The notes under the pieces: generated by a model
Told to the model about the DNA's origin: nothing
The model's database searches: none
Seen by the model: the letters and a program-made list of their open reading frames with translations, nothing else
Shown: positions 36,301 to 48,165 of the stretch, piece after piece
Position numbering within the stretch: the first letter of the stretch is position 1
Layout of the letters: every line of letters starts with the position of its first letter
NCBI GenBank assembly: GCA_013396655.1
Contig: WBMV01004887.1
Span: 129,978-193,977 of the forward strand
Reading direction: 5' to 3'
From: Campylorhamphus procurvoides
Taxonomy: Eukaryota; Chordata; Aves; Passeriformes; Dendrocolaptidae
Length of the DNA stretch: 64,000 bases
Position numbers and translations under genes: made by a program

Positions 36301-38399
36301 GCAGGGTGGGCAGCAGGGGGTCCCGGCGGGGGTACAGCTCGTAGCGGTTGATGCCGACATGGAATTTGAGCCAGCTGGGGTAGGTGTCATAGGCCGTCTT
36401 CCCTGTCGGGAGGAGCGTCTCGGCTTTACTGCTGCTGACCCTGCAGCCCGACAGCCACCACCACCCCAACAACAACAACAGCTTTTAGTGGGATGGGACG
36501 GGCCCCAGTCCCCAGGCCCTTCCTGAGAGCCAGTGCATGAGGGGTGAGCTGCGAGGAAGGCCCAGTGCAAGCCCTGGGTGGGGTCCAGGTTTCATAGTGG
36601 TGAAACCCCCTGCTCCATATGCCCTTCTTGTGGCTCTTGCCACCTGGGCAGATCCTACCCATGGTTTTTGGCCAGGAAGACCCACCAGTATGGCTGGATG
36701 GGACACAGTGTCTTCCCTCCATCCCCCATGGAAAATCCCTGAGCTGATTCTGTTTCTCTCATCCATGCCTTTATTTTCCTGCTGCAGCAGTTCATCTCAT
36801 TGTTTTTCCAGGAAGGATTAGCTCCCAGGAAAGCAATTGGCTACAGCCCTCCATGTGCTCACTGGGGACACACAACGTGTCCATAAAACAAGGCTGGAGG
36901 AGCACACGTTCCCAATCATCCCCAGCACTGACCTGAACTCCTACCCTCAACAGCCCATTCCCCTTGGATGGGTTTATCACACTCTTGGTTTCCCCAGGGG
37001 ATAAGTTTGGGTTAGCACTATCCCTGTGTCTGTGCATCCTGCAAATTGGCAGTTAGCTGGCGTTCAAGGGAGCTCCTGAGGACATTTGCCCCACCTGTGT
37101 GTGAGCACACACTGGTACTGCAATAGGACAGTTAGCCCAGGGCATCTATAACCCACTTCCATGTCTCTCTCTAGGAAAACACAGACTGTGCCTCAATTTC
37201 ATGAAACCAGACACAAGCTTATTCCAGAAGTGAGGTGGACCTCAGAGACAAGACAAATGCCCATTTGTGGAAAACAGCTCCTAAAACAGCTTTTGTTCTC
37301 TCCCAGTTTTAGCAGCCACCACTTTTGGAAGGTGTGCTTTAAGGAAGCTGTTACATGTTACAATGCTAAAGCTTTTAATATCCTGCCTTCTAATTAGAGG
37401 TTAGTAGTCCAGTGATAAAAATAGGCAGCCGGCAGCACTGAGCTCACCATACGGCCAAGCCTAAAGAGGTCAGGAGATATTCTGTGACATGCAGGATGGG
37501 AATGGTCTCATGGTTAGAGATAACCTACATTGCAGGCTGTGCATCTTCAACATGTCAGGAGAGGGGGATAGAACTGGTTAGAAAACTTGAGTGGGGACTT
37601 TCTCATATACAGAGAGAGAGACCAAAGACTGTCTGCACTGGGGAAGGGGACATGGAGATCACCTAATACCCTATGTAATACAATGAATAATTCAAGGACC
37701 TCCTTTGGCTGTGCCATGTGCTACAGGCTTATGGGTAGCAGCCCAAAAATTCAGGGTTAAGAGAGGATTTGAGTTATGAGAAGAGCATGCTCAGCAATGG
37801 GGGCCCCTCCAGAGTAGGATGCTGCTCTGCGTAGGGAAACTACATGTTTAGTATCCACTGCTTGTCCCCTCAAACCCACGTATCCCTCAAAAGCAAGTGA
37901 GGTTTGAGCTTGCTCCTTACCATTCGTCACTCCCACTGCTGTGCAGGCTGAACTTCTCCATGGGGTTGACAACAAACAGCTTGTCTTTCTCTGTCACCTC
38001 TGGGATTGGGATGTTGTAAAGAGGATGCTCAAAGAGAGCTGCCAGCTTTGATCCCTTGGTCCATCCCATATTGCCGCCTTCTTGCTGGTGCTGCACCCAC
38101 AGCTCTCCAGCCCTTGAGCGCAGCCCTGCTCCCTGTAGCTGGGAGGTTTTCTCCAAGGAGCTGTTGCTGCCACTGAAATCCTGAAGGATTCTCAGGCTCA
38201 GCTTCTTGAGACCAGACAGCATGGGGCTGCCTGATGGGGCACCTGCAGCTTTTGGTGCTTTTGTATCGCAGTCACAGGGACTGTAGGCCGAAGGGAGAGC
38301 AAAATCCTTCACCAGGTGCACCAGGAAGGCCAAGAGCAGAAGAAAGAGAAGGCTGATTTTAAATTTCCTTTGGAAAAAAGTTTTCAGCCGGCACCGCAT
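33329..38399 (-). CDS. FAM20C-like Golgi secretory-pathway protein kinase, complete CDS in 10 exons
   Basis: Exons (high to low): 38399-37921, 36440-36265, 36180-36102, 35628-35536, 35352-35237, 34942-34762, 34646-34537, 33900-33819, 33707-33648 and 33563-33329. They total 1,611 nt and 536 aa. A basic N-terminus precedes a signal-anchor helix (about residues 15-30), so it should be a type II Golgi or secreted protein. The pseudokinase-or-kinase question is answered by the retained residues: ATP-contacting K242 (ALFKPMK), E268 ([12 protein letters not shown]), catalytic D415 (NMDRHHYE) and metal-binding D435 (LDNGRG). Paired cysteines ([10 protein letters not shown]) and an NIT sequon at 292 are also kept. 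FAM20C phosphorylates Ser-x-Glu sites on secreted proteins. The gene differs from orthodox FAM20C at the N-terminus and C-tail. I infer a separate paralogue, the one called FAM20C-like in other vertebrates. The ATG at 38399 is the first in frame and sits directly before the anchor. Confidence 0.93.
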
Positions 38400-38474
38400 T
38401 CTTCCTTGCCCAAAACACTCAGCAAGGGGTTGGTCTCCCACCCAGGGTTAAAAGAATTGGTGTGGCTGCAGCCT
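38400..38474 (-). other. 5' UTR segment of the FAM20C-like gene with splice acceptor
   Basis: On the minus strand a strong acceptor (CTTGTTTTTGCAG|AGG) ends at 38475, so the exon carrying the ATG starts at 38474 and at least one non-coding exon lies upstream. One candidate is a consensus donor (CCCAAG|GTAAGTGC) with its exon edge at 41929. The GC-rich block at 39.6-40.0 kb is another possible origin. Confidence 0.6.
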
Positions 38475-39560
38475 CTGCAAAAACAAGAGAGAGGTGTCCT
38501 GGATTTAGAGCATTGCAGCAAAAGAGCAACTGGTGCAAGGGCAGAGTTGTAGGAAAGATCTGCCACTGCAGCACCTCACAGTGTGGCACCGCCAGGATGG
38601 GACAGGAGGTTGTGGCAGGGTTTATCAATGCTGATAAGGGTCAAGCTGGCACTGCCAAGGTTAGCGTGAACGGGGCAAGTTCAAATCAATAGCTGCAAAA
38701 CTGGCTCAGGAACAGCCCTGGCTGCAGCTGACCCCCTCACTGTCCTGTCTTCGTGCTGTCACCCACATGGGGCTGCATTTCCTACAATAGCGGGCATTAA
38801 AGCAGTTCTGCCCCACTGCAGCACCCACCCTGCCAAGCTCTGTGTAGCTCCATTCCCCATGTTCATCAGCTGCACACTCAATCCAGGAGAACCTTTTTCC
38901 TGCTGCTCAGCCAAAGCAATTTTATTGCCCTCCTCCATCCATTCAAATTCAGTTGTACTAAATCCCCCTACCAAAACCCACTCAAATAGCATAAACCAGA
39001 CTCTGAGTATCAGCAGTGCTGGGGTGGCAGTGTAAGGAAGGGCTACCAGGCAGCGTAAGTTCATAGGTAAGGATGCTCCCAGGGCCTCTGAATAAAGTAA
39101 AGAAGGCAGGTGGGCAGGCAGGAATGGGGATGTTGCCTTGGACATCAGCACATAGGGGCAGTGAGACCCACCAAGTGCTGGGGAGCACTGGCTGCTTGTG
39201 TAAGGGAAGGGCAGCCCAACTTTACAAGAAATTCCCTTTTCCAGTGACACCCAGGTACACAGAACGGGGCTGTGTGCACACAAATGGTTCATGACTAGTA
39301 GGGAGGGAACTCTGTATTTGTTAAAGGACAGAGAAGTACACCTGCACACCCGCAACAAGTCTGGGCATTTGTGTACAGAATCTGGCATGATATTTCTCCT
39401 TTCTTCTATCTCCCCAAAGGATACAGAAGACATGTGAAATCCCATGTATCATGTGGTCCTTCCTTGCTGCGTGCTGCACCAGGAGCCACCTTGGAAATCT
39501 TCACTCCAAGCCAGGGAGGGTTACAATGATCAGCGGGCAGGAAGGGATATTCTGGAGACC
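38475..39560. other. no gene recognised
   Basis: Sequence upstream of the FAM20C-like coding exon. The long minus-strand ORF at 38759-39445 has no family resemblance and no ATG-driven architecture that I trust. Confidence 0.45.
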
Positions 39561-39589
39561 CCCTGCTCTCCGCTCTGGCTTAGGCTGCC

Positions 39590-39940
39590 CCCTCCACACC
39601 ACCCTGTGCCAGCTCCATCCGTGTCAGGCTCGGCCCGCTCCCAGGCGGCGTGCTGGGAACGCGGTGTTCCCGGTGTTCTTGGCTCGCGTGTCCCACGGCG
39701 CGACAGTTGCCTGGAAACCGCCTCCGGCTGACACCATCAGCCGCCCCAGATTCAGCCAGCCAGCGTTCCCTTCCCCGTGCCTTGTGCTGACAAGATGGCC
39801 GAGGAGAGCCAGGGCAAGCAGGGAGGAGGAGGAGGAGGAAAGCTTTCCAGCCTGGCTGGCGAGCTCGAAGCCCCACAGAAGGAGCTGGGTGGAGGGGAGC
39901 AGATGGCTTCCCTGGGGAAGGGAACACAGCGTCTTGCTCC
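39590..39940. promoter_or_regulatory. CpG-rich promoter-like block with RFX X-box-like site
   Basis: CpG density rises sharply against its surroundings. A near-consensus X-box, GTTGCCTGGAAAC, lies at 39706-39718. CAAGATGGC (a YY1-like initiator motif) lies at 39792-39800. It may be the promoter of the FAM20C-like gene (minus) or of an unrecognised plus-strand transcript. Confidence 0.45.
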
Positions 39941-40025
39941 GGGAAGTTTGCTGGATCCACTCCGGATGCACGATTTGGAAAGAAGGCACCTAGGAAGGGT
40001 GGTAGCTGGAACATGGGATCATTAG
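39795..40025 (+). CDS. hypothetical 76-codon ORF in the CpG block
   Basis: The ORF opens with ATG in a strong context (GACAAGATGG) and encodes MAEESQGKQGGGGGG and then a Leu/Gly/Glu-rich stretch, ending TAG. The start looks like a genuine first coding exon, but I found no strong donor before the stop and no family match. It may be a chance ORF over a YY1-type motif. Confidence 0.2.
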   Translation: MAEESQGKQGGGGGGKLSSLAGELEAPQKELGGGEQMASLGKGTQRLAPGSLLDPLRMHDLERRHLGRVVAGTWDH

Positions 40026-41074
40026 GTCATTGCTTAGGAAAAAAGAAAAAAAATCATGACAAATCTGCCACCAAAATCCGTGAACTAACCAGTCACATCA
40101 AAGAAGCTGGGCTTGGTTCCCAGAGCAGGGTCAGAGATTTCTTTATTTCAGAGCCAGCCCTGGGAGACTGAGGAGAGAGGGACAACTCCCTCCCCTCCAG
40201 TGCCCCAAACCAGCTCCAAAGTGGGCTGGAGGGGACAGAAACCTCCTTCCCATGTCCTTGAGTCAGACAGGCATGGGACCCTGTGGGCTTAAGCCACACT
40301 ACTGACTGTGAGTCCCATTCCCAAGATAGGGAAACTTGCAATCCTGCCCCCCATCCTGATTTAGCAGGCCATTGAAAGCAGAGGAAAGGGGCTCAGGTGG
40401 GGCACTCGCCACCCTTAGCACTTCAATGCTGGCATTAAATATTAACCGAAAGATTTTTCAGCGAGTCAGACAGGAGCCTGCAGCAACAGGGAAGAGCTGG
40501 AGACCTTCAAAGCCTGCCCCAATCGCCTGACAGCACATCGATGTACCTTGTTGCCATGACATCATCACAGAGAAGCGGTAGAGTTTGCACTTCTTTCTTC
40601 TCATCTCCCCCCTCCAGCTCTTCCTCCATCTTCCCAGCAGGTTCGAGTCACCCTTGGGGCGGAGGAGGAGCCCTACATCCGAGGACATTTTCACTGCGGG
40701 CTCCACGTCAGGACTGTCGGGCAGCTGATAATGATGTTGCCCATCTCCCCTCAGCAGGGAGGGATGAAGTCATGAAGCACAGCCCCCTGAGTTGCTATCA
40801 CAGCTTTATGGGATGGGGAGATAGAAAGAGTCATTTGCCTGGCACCCATGCATCACACGCCGGTTTTCATCTCATTTTCTACATCTGAGTCAGCCTGACA
40901 CTTTGATGGGTAAATGGTAGCAATATGCAGGGGGCAAGAAATAAGAGGGAAATACAATTAGCAAGCCAACTGTTGCCAACTTTTCCAGCTTTCTCCTGAA
41001 AATTCATAAGGTAAAGTCCTCCAGCAACAAACTCTAGTTTTATAGTCAAAAGCAGAAAGGCCCCAGAGGCTCCA

Positions 41075-41520
41075 CCATAGAATCATATTTTGGTTAAAGG
41101 CCAGCTAGTCCAACTCCCCTGCGATGAGCAGGGACACATTCAACTAGATCAGGTTGCTCACAGCCCCATCCGCCCTGACCTTGAATGTTTCCAGGGATGG
41201 GGCATCCACCACCTCTCTGGACAACCTGTTCCAGTGTTTCAACACCCTCATTGTAAAAGAGCTCCCCAACCCAATCTAGAAGGAAACTCTTAGTTTAAAA
41301 CCTGTACCCCTTGTCCTATCACAACAGGCCCTGTCAAAAAGTCCCTCTCCAGCTTTGCTGTAGGCTCTCTTTAGGTACTGGCAGGTACTGCAAGGTCTCT
41401 CCAGAGCCTTCTCTTCTGCAGACTGACAACTCCAACCCTTTCAGCCTGTCTTCATAGCAGAGGTGCTACAGCCCTCCATCATCTTCATGGCCTCCCCTGG
41501 TCCTGATCCAGCAAGTCCAT
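41075..41520 (-). mobile_element. CR1 LINE fragment, 5'-truncated
   Basis: The plus strand carries antisense CR1 wording from CATAGAATCAT through 'ttccagggatggggcatcc' and 'cctctctggacaacctgtt' to 'cagcctgtcttcatagcag'. It is oriented minus and lies between the FAM20C-like gene and DNAL4. Confidence 0.9.
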
Positions 41521-43230
41521 CAGCCACAGAGGGGTCTCTTGTGGGAAAACACTGAACAAGGGACCATCTCTTACACATAAATCTTACTCCTCTGAAAATT
41601 GCAGGTATGCCCAAAAATGTGCCACATCCACAGCAAAAGGGGAGGGCAGAAGTCTTTCTTGTCACACATGGGGGCCAGCACAGCATGGCTCAACTTGCAA
41701 TGGGCAGGACAAGTCATCTTATTGAACACTTGCCTCAGAGCAGGGACCCTGACACACAGAGCTGACTTTTGGGAGGCTGAGGCTTGTGTTTTCATGTACA
41801 GTACCAATGACAGGCCTGCACACCAGCTAACAAGGGTTGGCTTCTTCATGGTAACTTCCTGGGGGAAGGCTGTTACCCTCGGAAACAAAAATAGCCTGCC
41901 ACTCTCCTATGAGCCACCTTGCACTTACCTTGGGGGAGCAGCAGTGTGGGAGCTGCCTTGTTGAAAATTCACACCTAGCTCACCTCAAATCTGTTTGCAA
42001 AATCTGTTTGCCTCACTCTGAGGAGGCTGGGGAGCAGTCACCGTTTCCTTGCTGCCGAAGCGGGTCATGGAGACATTAGCTTTGGTCAGCTAGTGGCCAA
42101 GGAGATAACAAACAAGCAGTGAGGCCAAGAGGTTGTGTGCTGAGGTAAACAGCTCCCTGTGGTCATCTGCAGGTCACCATGACCCCACAGAGATGCCCAT
42201 GACCAGCAAGTCTGTGCATATCCACACAGCAGTTAATTATTCATTAGTGTGAAAGAGGCACGATTAAAGCAACAGTGGTATAGCTGAAGGTAACATCATG
42301 CTCCAACACTGGGCATTCCAAAGACCCTAGCTTTACCTTTTCCTCTGAATCAAGAGGAGACAGAAAGTCGTGGAAGAGAGAATAATCTTTGCCACCTGCC
42401 AGCTGCAGAAAGTGCCAGTCAGCAGCACTATCTTAATGTAATGGCAGCCAGCTGGAGGGAGACAGAGCAATCACACCATGAGACAGCTCAAAGGATTTGG
42501 GCTCTTCTACACAGCACAGCAACCCTGATCAGAGAGCAGGTATCACAGTACTACCTACCTTATAATAGCAGTTTTGTGTCCCTCCCACCTCACAATTCCC
42601 TTCCACCTGATCAGTGAGGAATTACGTGAGAGGACATGAGGCCCGGCCAAGCACACATGGTCCAAATTTGAAATAATTTCCAGTTGTTTTCATATGACTC
42701 CAATTTGTGGCTTATAGATGAGCTCCTGACATGATGAAATGGAAGAAGGACATCTCTAGCATAACACTGATGTTCAGAAAAGGAACAAAAGGAATTGTAA
42801 AAAGACCCTCCACCAGCCTGATCCACTGCAGGCACGAAGGCAGAAAGATCATTCAGTCTTGAACTATGCACTAGAGGTGCCAGCTGGTAACATTGAGAGG
42901 AAATCTGAAAATCAAGGAAGCCACAAATATGAAACTCTGAAGATCAGAGCCAAGGCACACTAGCTGATCAGTAGACACAGGTATGCTCCCTTGCTGCTAC
43001 TGCTTAGACAGCTGTGTAGACTGAGAGATTTGGCCAGTAGCACTGTCGGCCTGGCAACCTTCCTCAGCATAGTGGTTTGCACTGGTAAAAGGAACTAAAC
43101 AGGGAAGATGAGAGTCACACAGGAAAAACTTGCAGGATGGAGATCTGTCACTGTCCTCTGCCTGTGCTACACCACTGCATACTTATTTCCATGCTTCTTG
43201 TACTACTTTTCCTACACAAACAGACACACA
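41521..43230. other. intergenic, no gene recognised
   Basis: Sequence between the CR1 fragment and the DNAL4 3' end. A minus-strand consensus splice donor at 41928/41929 is the only gene-like signal. Confidence 0.45.
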
Positions 43231-43248
43231 AAAATGTTTTAGCAGATT

Positions 43249-43254
43249 TTTATT
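43249..43254 (-). terminator. DNAL4: poly(A) signal of DNAL4
   Basis: TTTATT on the plus strand, about 990 bases below the DNAL4 stop, in an AT-rich setting. The span 43235-44245 is taken as the DNAL4 3' UTR. It includes a short (CA)n tract near 44074. Confidence 0.65.
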
Positions 43255-44245
43255 GTAAAAATGCAGTTCCCCAGATTTATATAAATAAGCCATACACGTA
43301 ACATACAGTTACGTTCATTCCATCCTCCAACACCAACAGCTTTAAAAAATGAAACAGGCTAAAAGAATGCAAGTCCAAAAAGACATTAGGTTTCTGATGA
43401 CCAAGTTATATTTCACATGAAGCCTCTTTCCTCTGCCAGCCCCAAACAAGATGCTGAAAGTACACAGCACTTGCAACACCCCCAGAAACTGACAGGGAGG
43501 CATTTGAGCCTTAAAAAGAGTTCTCACCCACTCCCCAGGCATCATCAGCCGCCTGTGTTTTCATGCTGTCTCAGTGTGCTGTGGGTGAGAAAGGAGGGGG
43601 CAGTTTGCATAGCAACCTCCTACATCCAGGCAGCTCAGCTGTTGTACCCTCCCAAAAGCAGCAGGGAAGGGCAAGCCAGGACTGCTTCCCTGTGGCTCAC
43701 ACTTCCACAGGCAGCCTGAAGGGAGATCCTTGATGCTGCCAGGTCTGCATCAACATATTAGATTTGAGAAAAATGTATGAGCAGCATTCAGAGAGAGGAA
43801 AGATGGGTGCTGGTCAGAGCTATACTGCATGGTAGTGGGGAAAGCAGAAGAGAAGACATGATGTGCAACAAGGGGGAGTTATAAAAACCATGGGGATAGA
43901 TAGCACCTTCTCTCTTTTGCTTACCCCTGCTAGTGCTGCTGTGCAGCTCTGCAGCATGGCATGAGATTAACTACTCCCCACCTCCCTACTGCTTTGGCTC
44001 AAACACCAGGGAAAGAGCCACAGACAGATGAGAAATCCCACGAGCTAGGACAGGACAGCTTAGCAAGTTTATACACACACACACGCACCAACTATCTATC
44101 CCACGGAACTGTTACGTCAGTATGAAAAAAGAGAAATCTTGACATTTAACTATTAAAAATAAAGCCCCACCTCCAGATTGTAGAAAACATATCATGAGAA
44201 GGAAGAAATCTCTTGTATTCAGCAAGTCTGGCACACAGACAGGGG

Positions 44246-46147
44246 TCAGGAGCACTTCCAGACACACACGGCCAGGCTGCCACCAAAGAACATGTACAGC
44301 AGATTCTTCACCTCGTGAGTGATCTCAAAGCCAAAACCTTCTCCAATCACCACATGCCAGGAGGACCCAAATTTCTTGTCCATCATCTCTTTGATCATCT
44401 TGGCAGCACTCTGGAGAACATTAAGGAAAAGAGCATAGGGTGAGATAAAGCAACCGATGAGGTTTTATACAAACATCCTCCTAGTCTTCTACCTTAACAG
44501 ACTACTCAAGCCATGGCCAACAGGTATAGCAGCTGCACTGCAGGAACTGAGAGCTGCCCAGAGGTACACCCAAGGGTAAAACAGGTCTCAGCAGCCAGCA
44601 GAAATTAAAGAACTTTATCTAGCAATCGCTTCTGTCATTCACCCAGTCTGAAGCAAGAGTTCTCCTTTAGAGGCTCCTGGAGTTATGCTGGGTGTGGTGA
44701 GCATGAGGGGAGATTCAAGTCACTAAGCTGCAGCTATTTTTGCAGGAGTGCACTTTTTTTTTCCTCCAGCTAATTACCAAAACACTGGAACTGGGCTGAT
44801 TTACTTCTCCCAGATCACAGCCTGCTTGATCCAAAAATGGAGAGAGGAAGATTTTGCAGTGGCATACAGTGCCCTGCCCATGGAGCAAGGTGTGTTTTCC
44901 CTTTATTGTTGGTTCTAAAGCCAAAAGGAAATACTTAACAGACTTTCTTGTACTCGTCCCCAGAACAGGAGTCTTCATACAGTTCTGAATCAAGCCCTCA
45001 GGACACAGGGTATTTTACAAACAGAGTGGAAGCATGTCACAGGAAAGTAAGATCAGGAAGGAGGTAAGGTTTGGGAGGCAGCACTACTACTAATCTCTGC
45101 TTCCTGCAGGAAAGCAAATGGAACTGAATCTGAGATCTAGCCAAGCTCTTTGCTTCCTTCTACCCTTGCTCAGTACAGAAAGAGTAATAGGATATCAGGA
45201 CCTGATTCCACTCTGCCCTGCACCCTTAGTCCTGCTCCTGCAGGTCTCCTGAGCTGCAGCAATGGCAGACTGGCCATTTTGGGATCTGGGCACTACCTCG
45301 TTGTTGGTGGCATGTTTCTCACACGCTGTGACACACAGCTCCATGGCCTCTATGCGCATCTCCTCCGGCATGTCCGAGTGCTGGAAAGAGTAAACAAACA
45401 ACAGGAACTAAGCAGCAAAGTAAGAGCTGAACACAAGACAACAGTAAGTAGCCCTTACTTTTGCACTGGTTGTAGCAGAGGCTTAGACATGAAATATGAA
45501 AATGGCTCATTGCATTAGAATTGATCCATTCATTCCTTGTCACAGGCAATATGGAATTCTTGTCTACCTAGAGGAAGACTAGAACTAAGTAAGCACAGCT
45601 TAAAGGAGGAGATCAAGACATTTGTCAGTTTTTCTGCTATAAGACAAAGGGAAAGCATATTAATACTGCTCCAACCACAGTCCGTAATTATTGCTATAAA
45701 CATAACAAAGAAATCTAAATTACACAGCCTGCTCTGGCTAGCTAGCAAAATCTTTTGCTCCAACTTCTTTAGGACAAACAGAAAACTGCATGCAGAACAG
45801 AGGAAAGGGTTCCAGAGGCAGTGTGATCAATCTCTCAGATGGATCACTTTGCTCCAGACTTCCTCTGGCTGACATGGGGAACACTGGCGTTAATAGGTTT
45901 CTCTGACAGAGGCCAAGGACAGGGAGAAAGCAGCAGTGACAACCAGGATCCCCTCACAGAACCATCAGTGCACCCATTCTCACAGCAGCTACTCAGTGGG
46001 AGAAGCTTGTCAAGAATGAAGGCAGAGTTTCATATCTGTGACACTGGTAAATGCATAATCCACCCCCCTTCTTACTCTAATCAGTGGAAAACTGTGAAGC
46101 CTTTTATAATCAGCCTCATCCTTTTTCTCTTCTTCAGTTTCTTCCAT
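44246..46147 (-). CDS. DNAL4: dynein axonemal light chain 4, complete CDS in 3 exons
   Basis: Coding exons are 46147-46076, 45380-45297 and 44410-44246: 24 + 28 + 54 codons plus stop, 106 aa (human 105). The ATG context is strong (AGGACCATGG). The N-terminus is acidic and basic (MEETEEEKKDEADYKRL). The dynein light chain type 1 (LC8-like) fold follows, with HSDMPEEMRIEAMELCV, the conserved KKFGSSWHVVIGEGFGFE strand and the C-terminal FFGGSLAVCVWK. The family forms homodimers that bind short peptides and act in axonemal and cytoplasmic dynein complexes. All introns are phase 0. The 5' UTR probably begins in the CpG region near 47.4 kb, where a donor GCGCAG|GTGAGG has its exon edge at 47362; the joining acceptor was not pinned down. 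Confidence 0.97.
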
Positions 46148-47339
46148 GGTCCTTCCACAGGGACCCCGGGAAGGGGTAGAGGGGCTGCCTGTAACTCAGC
46201 AAAGTGCTGTGGCACAGCCAGCTGAGAGGAACTCAGCTCTGTGAACAAGAGCAGCTTCAGCAGAAGGAGTTGCTTCTTGGTCCAGAGGACACTGCTTCAA
46301 CAGAAACGAACACAGGGAAGAGACAGAAAGCTTTAAATTAAAACGAAAGGCAAATAAAACTGTTATGAGAACATCCCGCTATCTCACTCAGTTGCCATTT
46401 TCTCAGCACCCCACGCACTGAGAGTGTTATCTCACAGACCAGTAATGGAAACAATTTTTTAAAAATGCATCCTTTTCCATAAGCTAGGCTTCAAAAGCAC
46501 AGCACTTCCCAGAAGCACCAACGGAGCTTGAGGGAAGAGCTGAGCCAGGCTACAGCTTTCGACAGAGAACAATACATGAGCCGCTACAACCCTTGATTAG
46601 TTCCAAAAAGATTTTCCCAGGGCACTCTTATCTGCAAGAGTTTCAAACTACACATGACAAGTGAAGGGCAGGAGCATTTCAGATACAGGATCTGTGTACG
46701 TGTCTGTACTGAAACATTTAACAGGAACATCTTGGTCTCATTTGCGCACTTGCTCCTCAGATCCCCGAGCATTTGTCAGCTGGGGAGGGCCATATGGGAA
46801 AACTCTGGACCATGCCTCAGGGCCTAATTACCAGCCTGACTGCCTGGGCAACACACAGGCACAGCACTGACTGACAGATTCAGAGCATTTCACCGTGGTC
46901 TTCCCTCCGGTTGTCTCGCCCAGAACAAAGCACCTTCCCCTCCTACCCCGCGGAAGCAAGGGTGAGCCCACATTAAAGGGAAAGCAAAGTAAACCCGGTG
47001 TCAGGCGACACACCAAGCATTTACACCGAGCCCGCAGAGCTGAAGCACCGAGTCGAACAGACCGCCAGCGCTCACACGGGGGGACCGCGCACCCGCAGGT
47101 GTCCCAAACCACGGCCTGCGCAAGACGCAACCCCCGCCCGCCCGACAGCAACCTGCACAGCCAGCTGCTGCCCGAGACGTGTCCGGGGCCACAGCCCGGA
47201 AGGTGCGAGGGGCGGCGGAACGAGGTGCGAGCAGGCCTCACACCCAGAGCAGAGCGGCCCCGCCAAGCCGACCCGCCGCCCTGGGCCCCGCGGGGGACGA
47301 ACTCGGCCAAGGGGCAGGGGGAGGGTCAGGGAAGGGTAG

Positions 47340-47560
47340 GGGTCTCCGGGCGCGGCCTCACCTGCGCGTCCGCCACCGCCAGCACCGTTGCTAAGGAAGA
47401 GCCGCGCTTGTCATAGCAACCGGCGCCGGAATTCCCGCCCACCTCGGCCCCCATTGGTCGGAGCGCGCCAGCCTCGCGTCTGATTGGCGGGCGGCCCTGC
47501 CGGGTACCGCGCGGGGGCTTCGGGGCGAGGGGTGGCCGCGTGGTGCCTGTGCCGGCCCAG
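47340..47560 (-). promoter_or_regulatory. DNAL4: CpG-rich DNAL4 promoter
   Basis: GC-rich with dense CpGs. A minus-strand splice donor lies at 47361/47362. Two CCAAT boxes on the minus strand (ATTGG on plus at 47453-47457 and 47483-47487) lie upstream of it. Paired inverted half-sites GTTGCTA (47387) and TAGCAAC (47414) resemble separated RFX X-box arms, which would suit a ciliary gene. No TATA box. Confidence 0.65.
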
Positions 47561-47688
47561 CGCCCGTGTTGTTCTGGATTAAAACCCTTTCGGAGTCCAG
47601 TCCTACTTTTGGTTGTTTTCTTTTGAACAACAAGGGTAAATATAAGCACAAGGAGCCATTTGGGGCGGTTCGCTTCTGGTGTTTTTTA

Positions 47689-48165
47689 TCACAGAGTCAG
47701 TCAGGCCGGAAGAGACCTCGGAGGTCACCGAGCCCGCGCTGTGACCGAGCATCACCGTGTCATAGACCGCGGCTCTCAGGGCCGCATCCAGCCTTTCCTT
47801 ACACACCTCGGTGGACAGTGACTCCCCCGCCTCCCTGGGCAGTCCGTTCCGATGTCTGTTCACCCTTTTTGTGAAGATTTTCTTCCTCATGTCCAACCTG
47901 AACATCCCCTGCTCAGCTTGAGGCCACCTCCTCTCGTCCTGATTGCCTGGGAGAAGAGGCCAATGCCCACTTTGCTACAACATCCTTTCGGGCAGTTGTA
48001 GACAGTGATGAGCCCACCGTGAGCCTGCTCCAGGATAAACTCCCCCAGCTCCCTCGGCCGCTCCTCACAGGACATGCGCTCCAGACCCTTCACCAGCTTT
48101 GTTGCCCTTTTGTGGGCCCGGTCCAGCACCTTCCTGAATTGACAGGCCCAGATCTGGACACAGAT
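47689..48165 (-). mobile_element. CR1 LINE fragment, 5'-truncated
   Basis: Antisense CR1 on the plus strand: 'tcacagagtcagtcagg', 'aagagacctcggaggtcac', 'cttcctcatgtccaacctga', 'ctccagacccttcaccagc'. It is more GC-rich and apparently a different subfamily from the other copies. It begins about 200 bases upstream of the DNAL4 CCAAT boxes. Confidence 0.85.

Noticed and set aside
38400..38441. In-frame upstream extension of the FAM20C-like ORF to 38441
   Set aside because: It begins with GTG, not ATG. The first ATG at 38399 directly precedes the signal anchor and was taken as the start.
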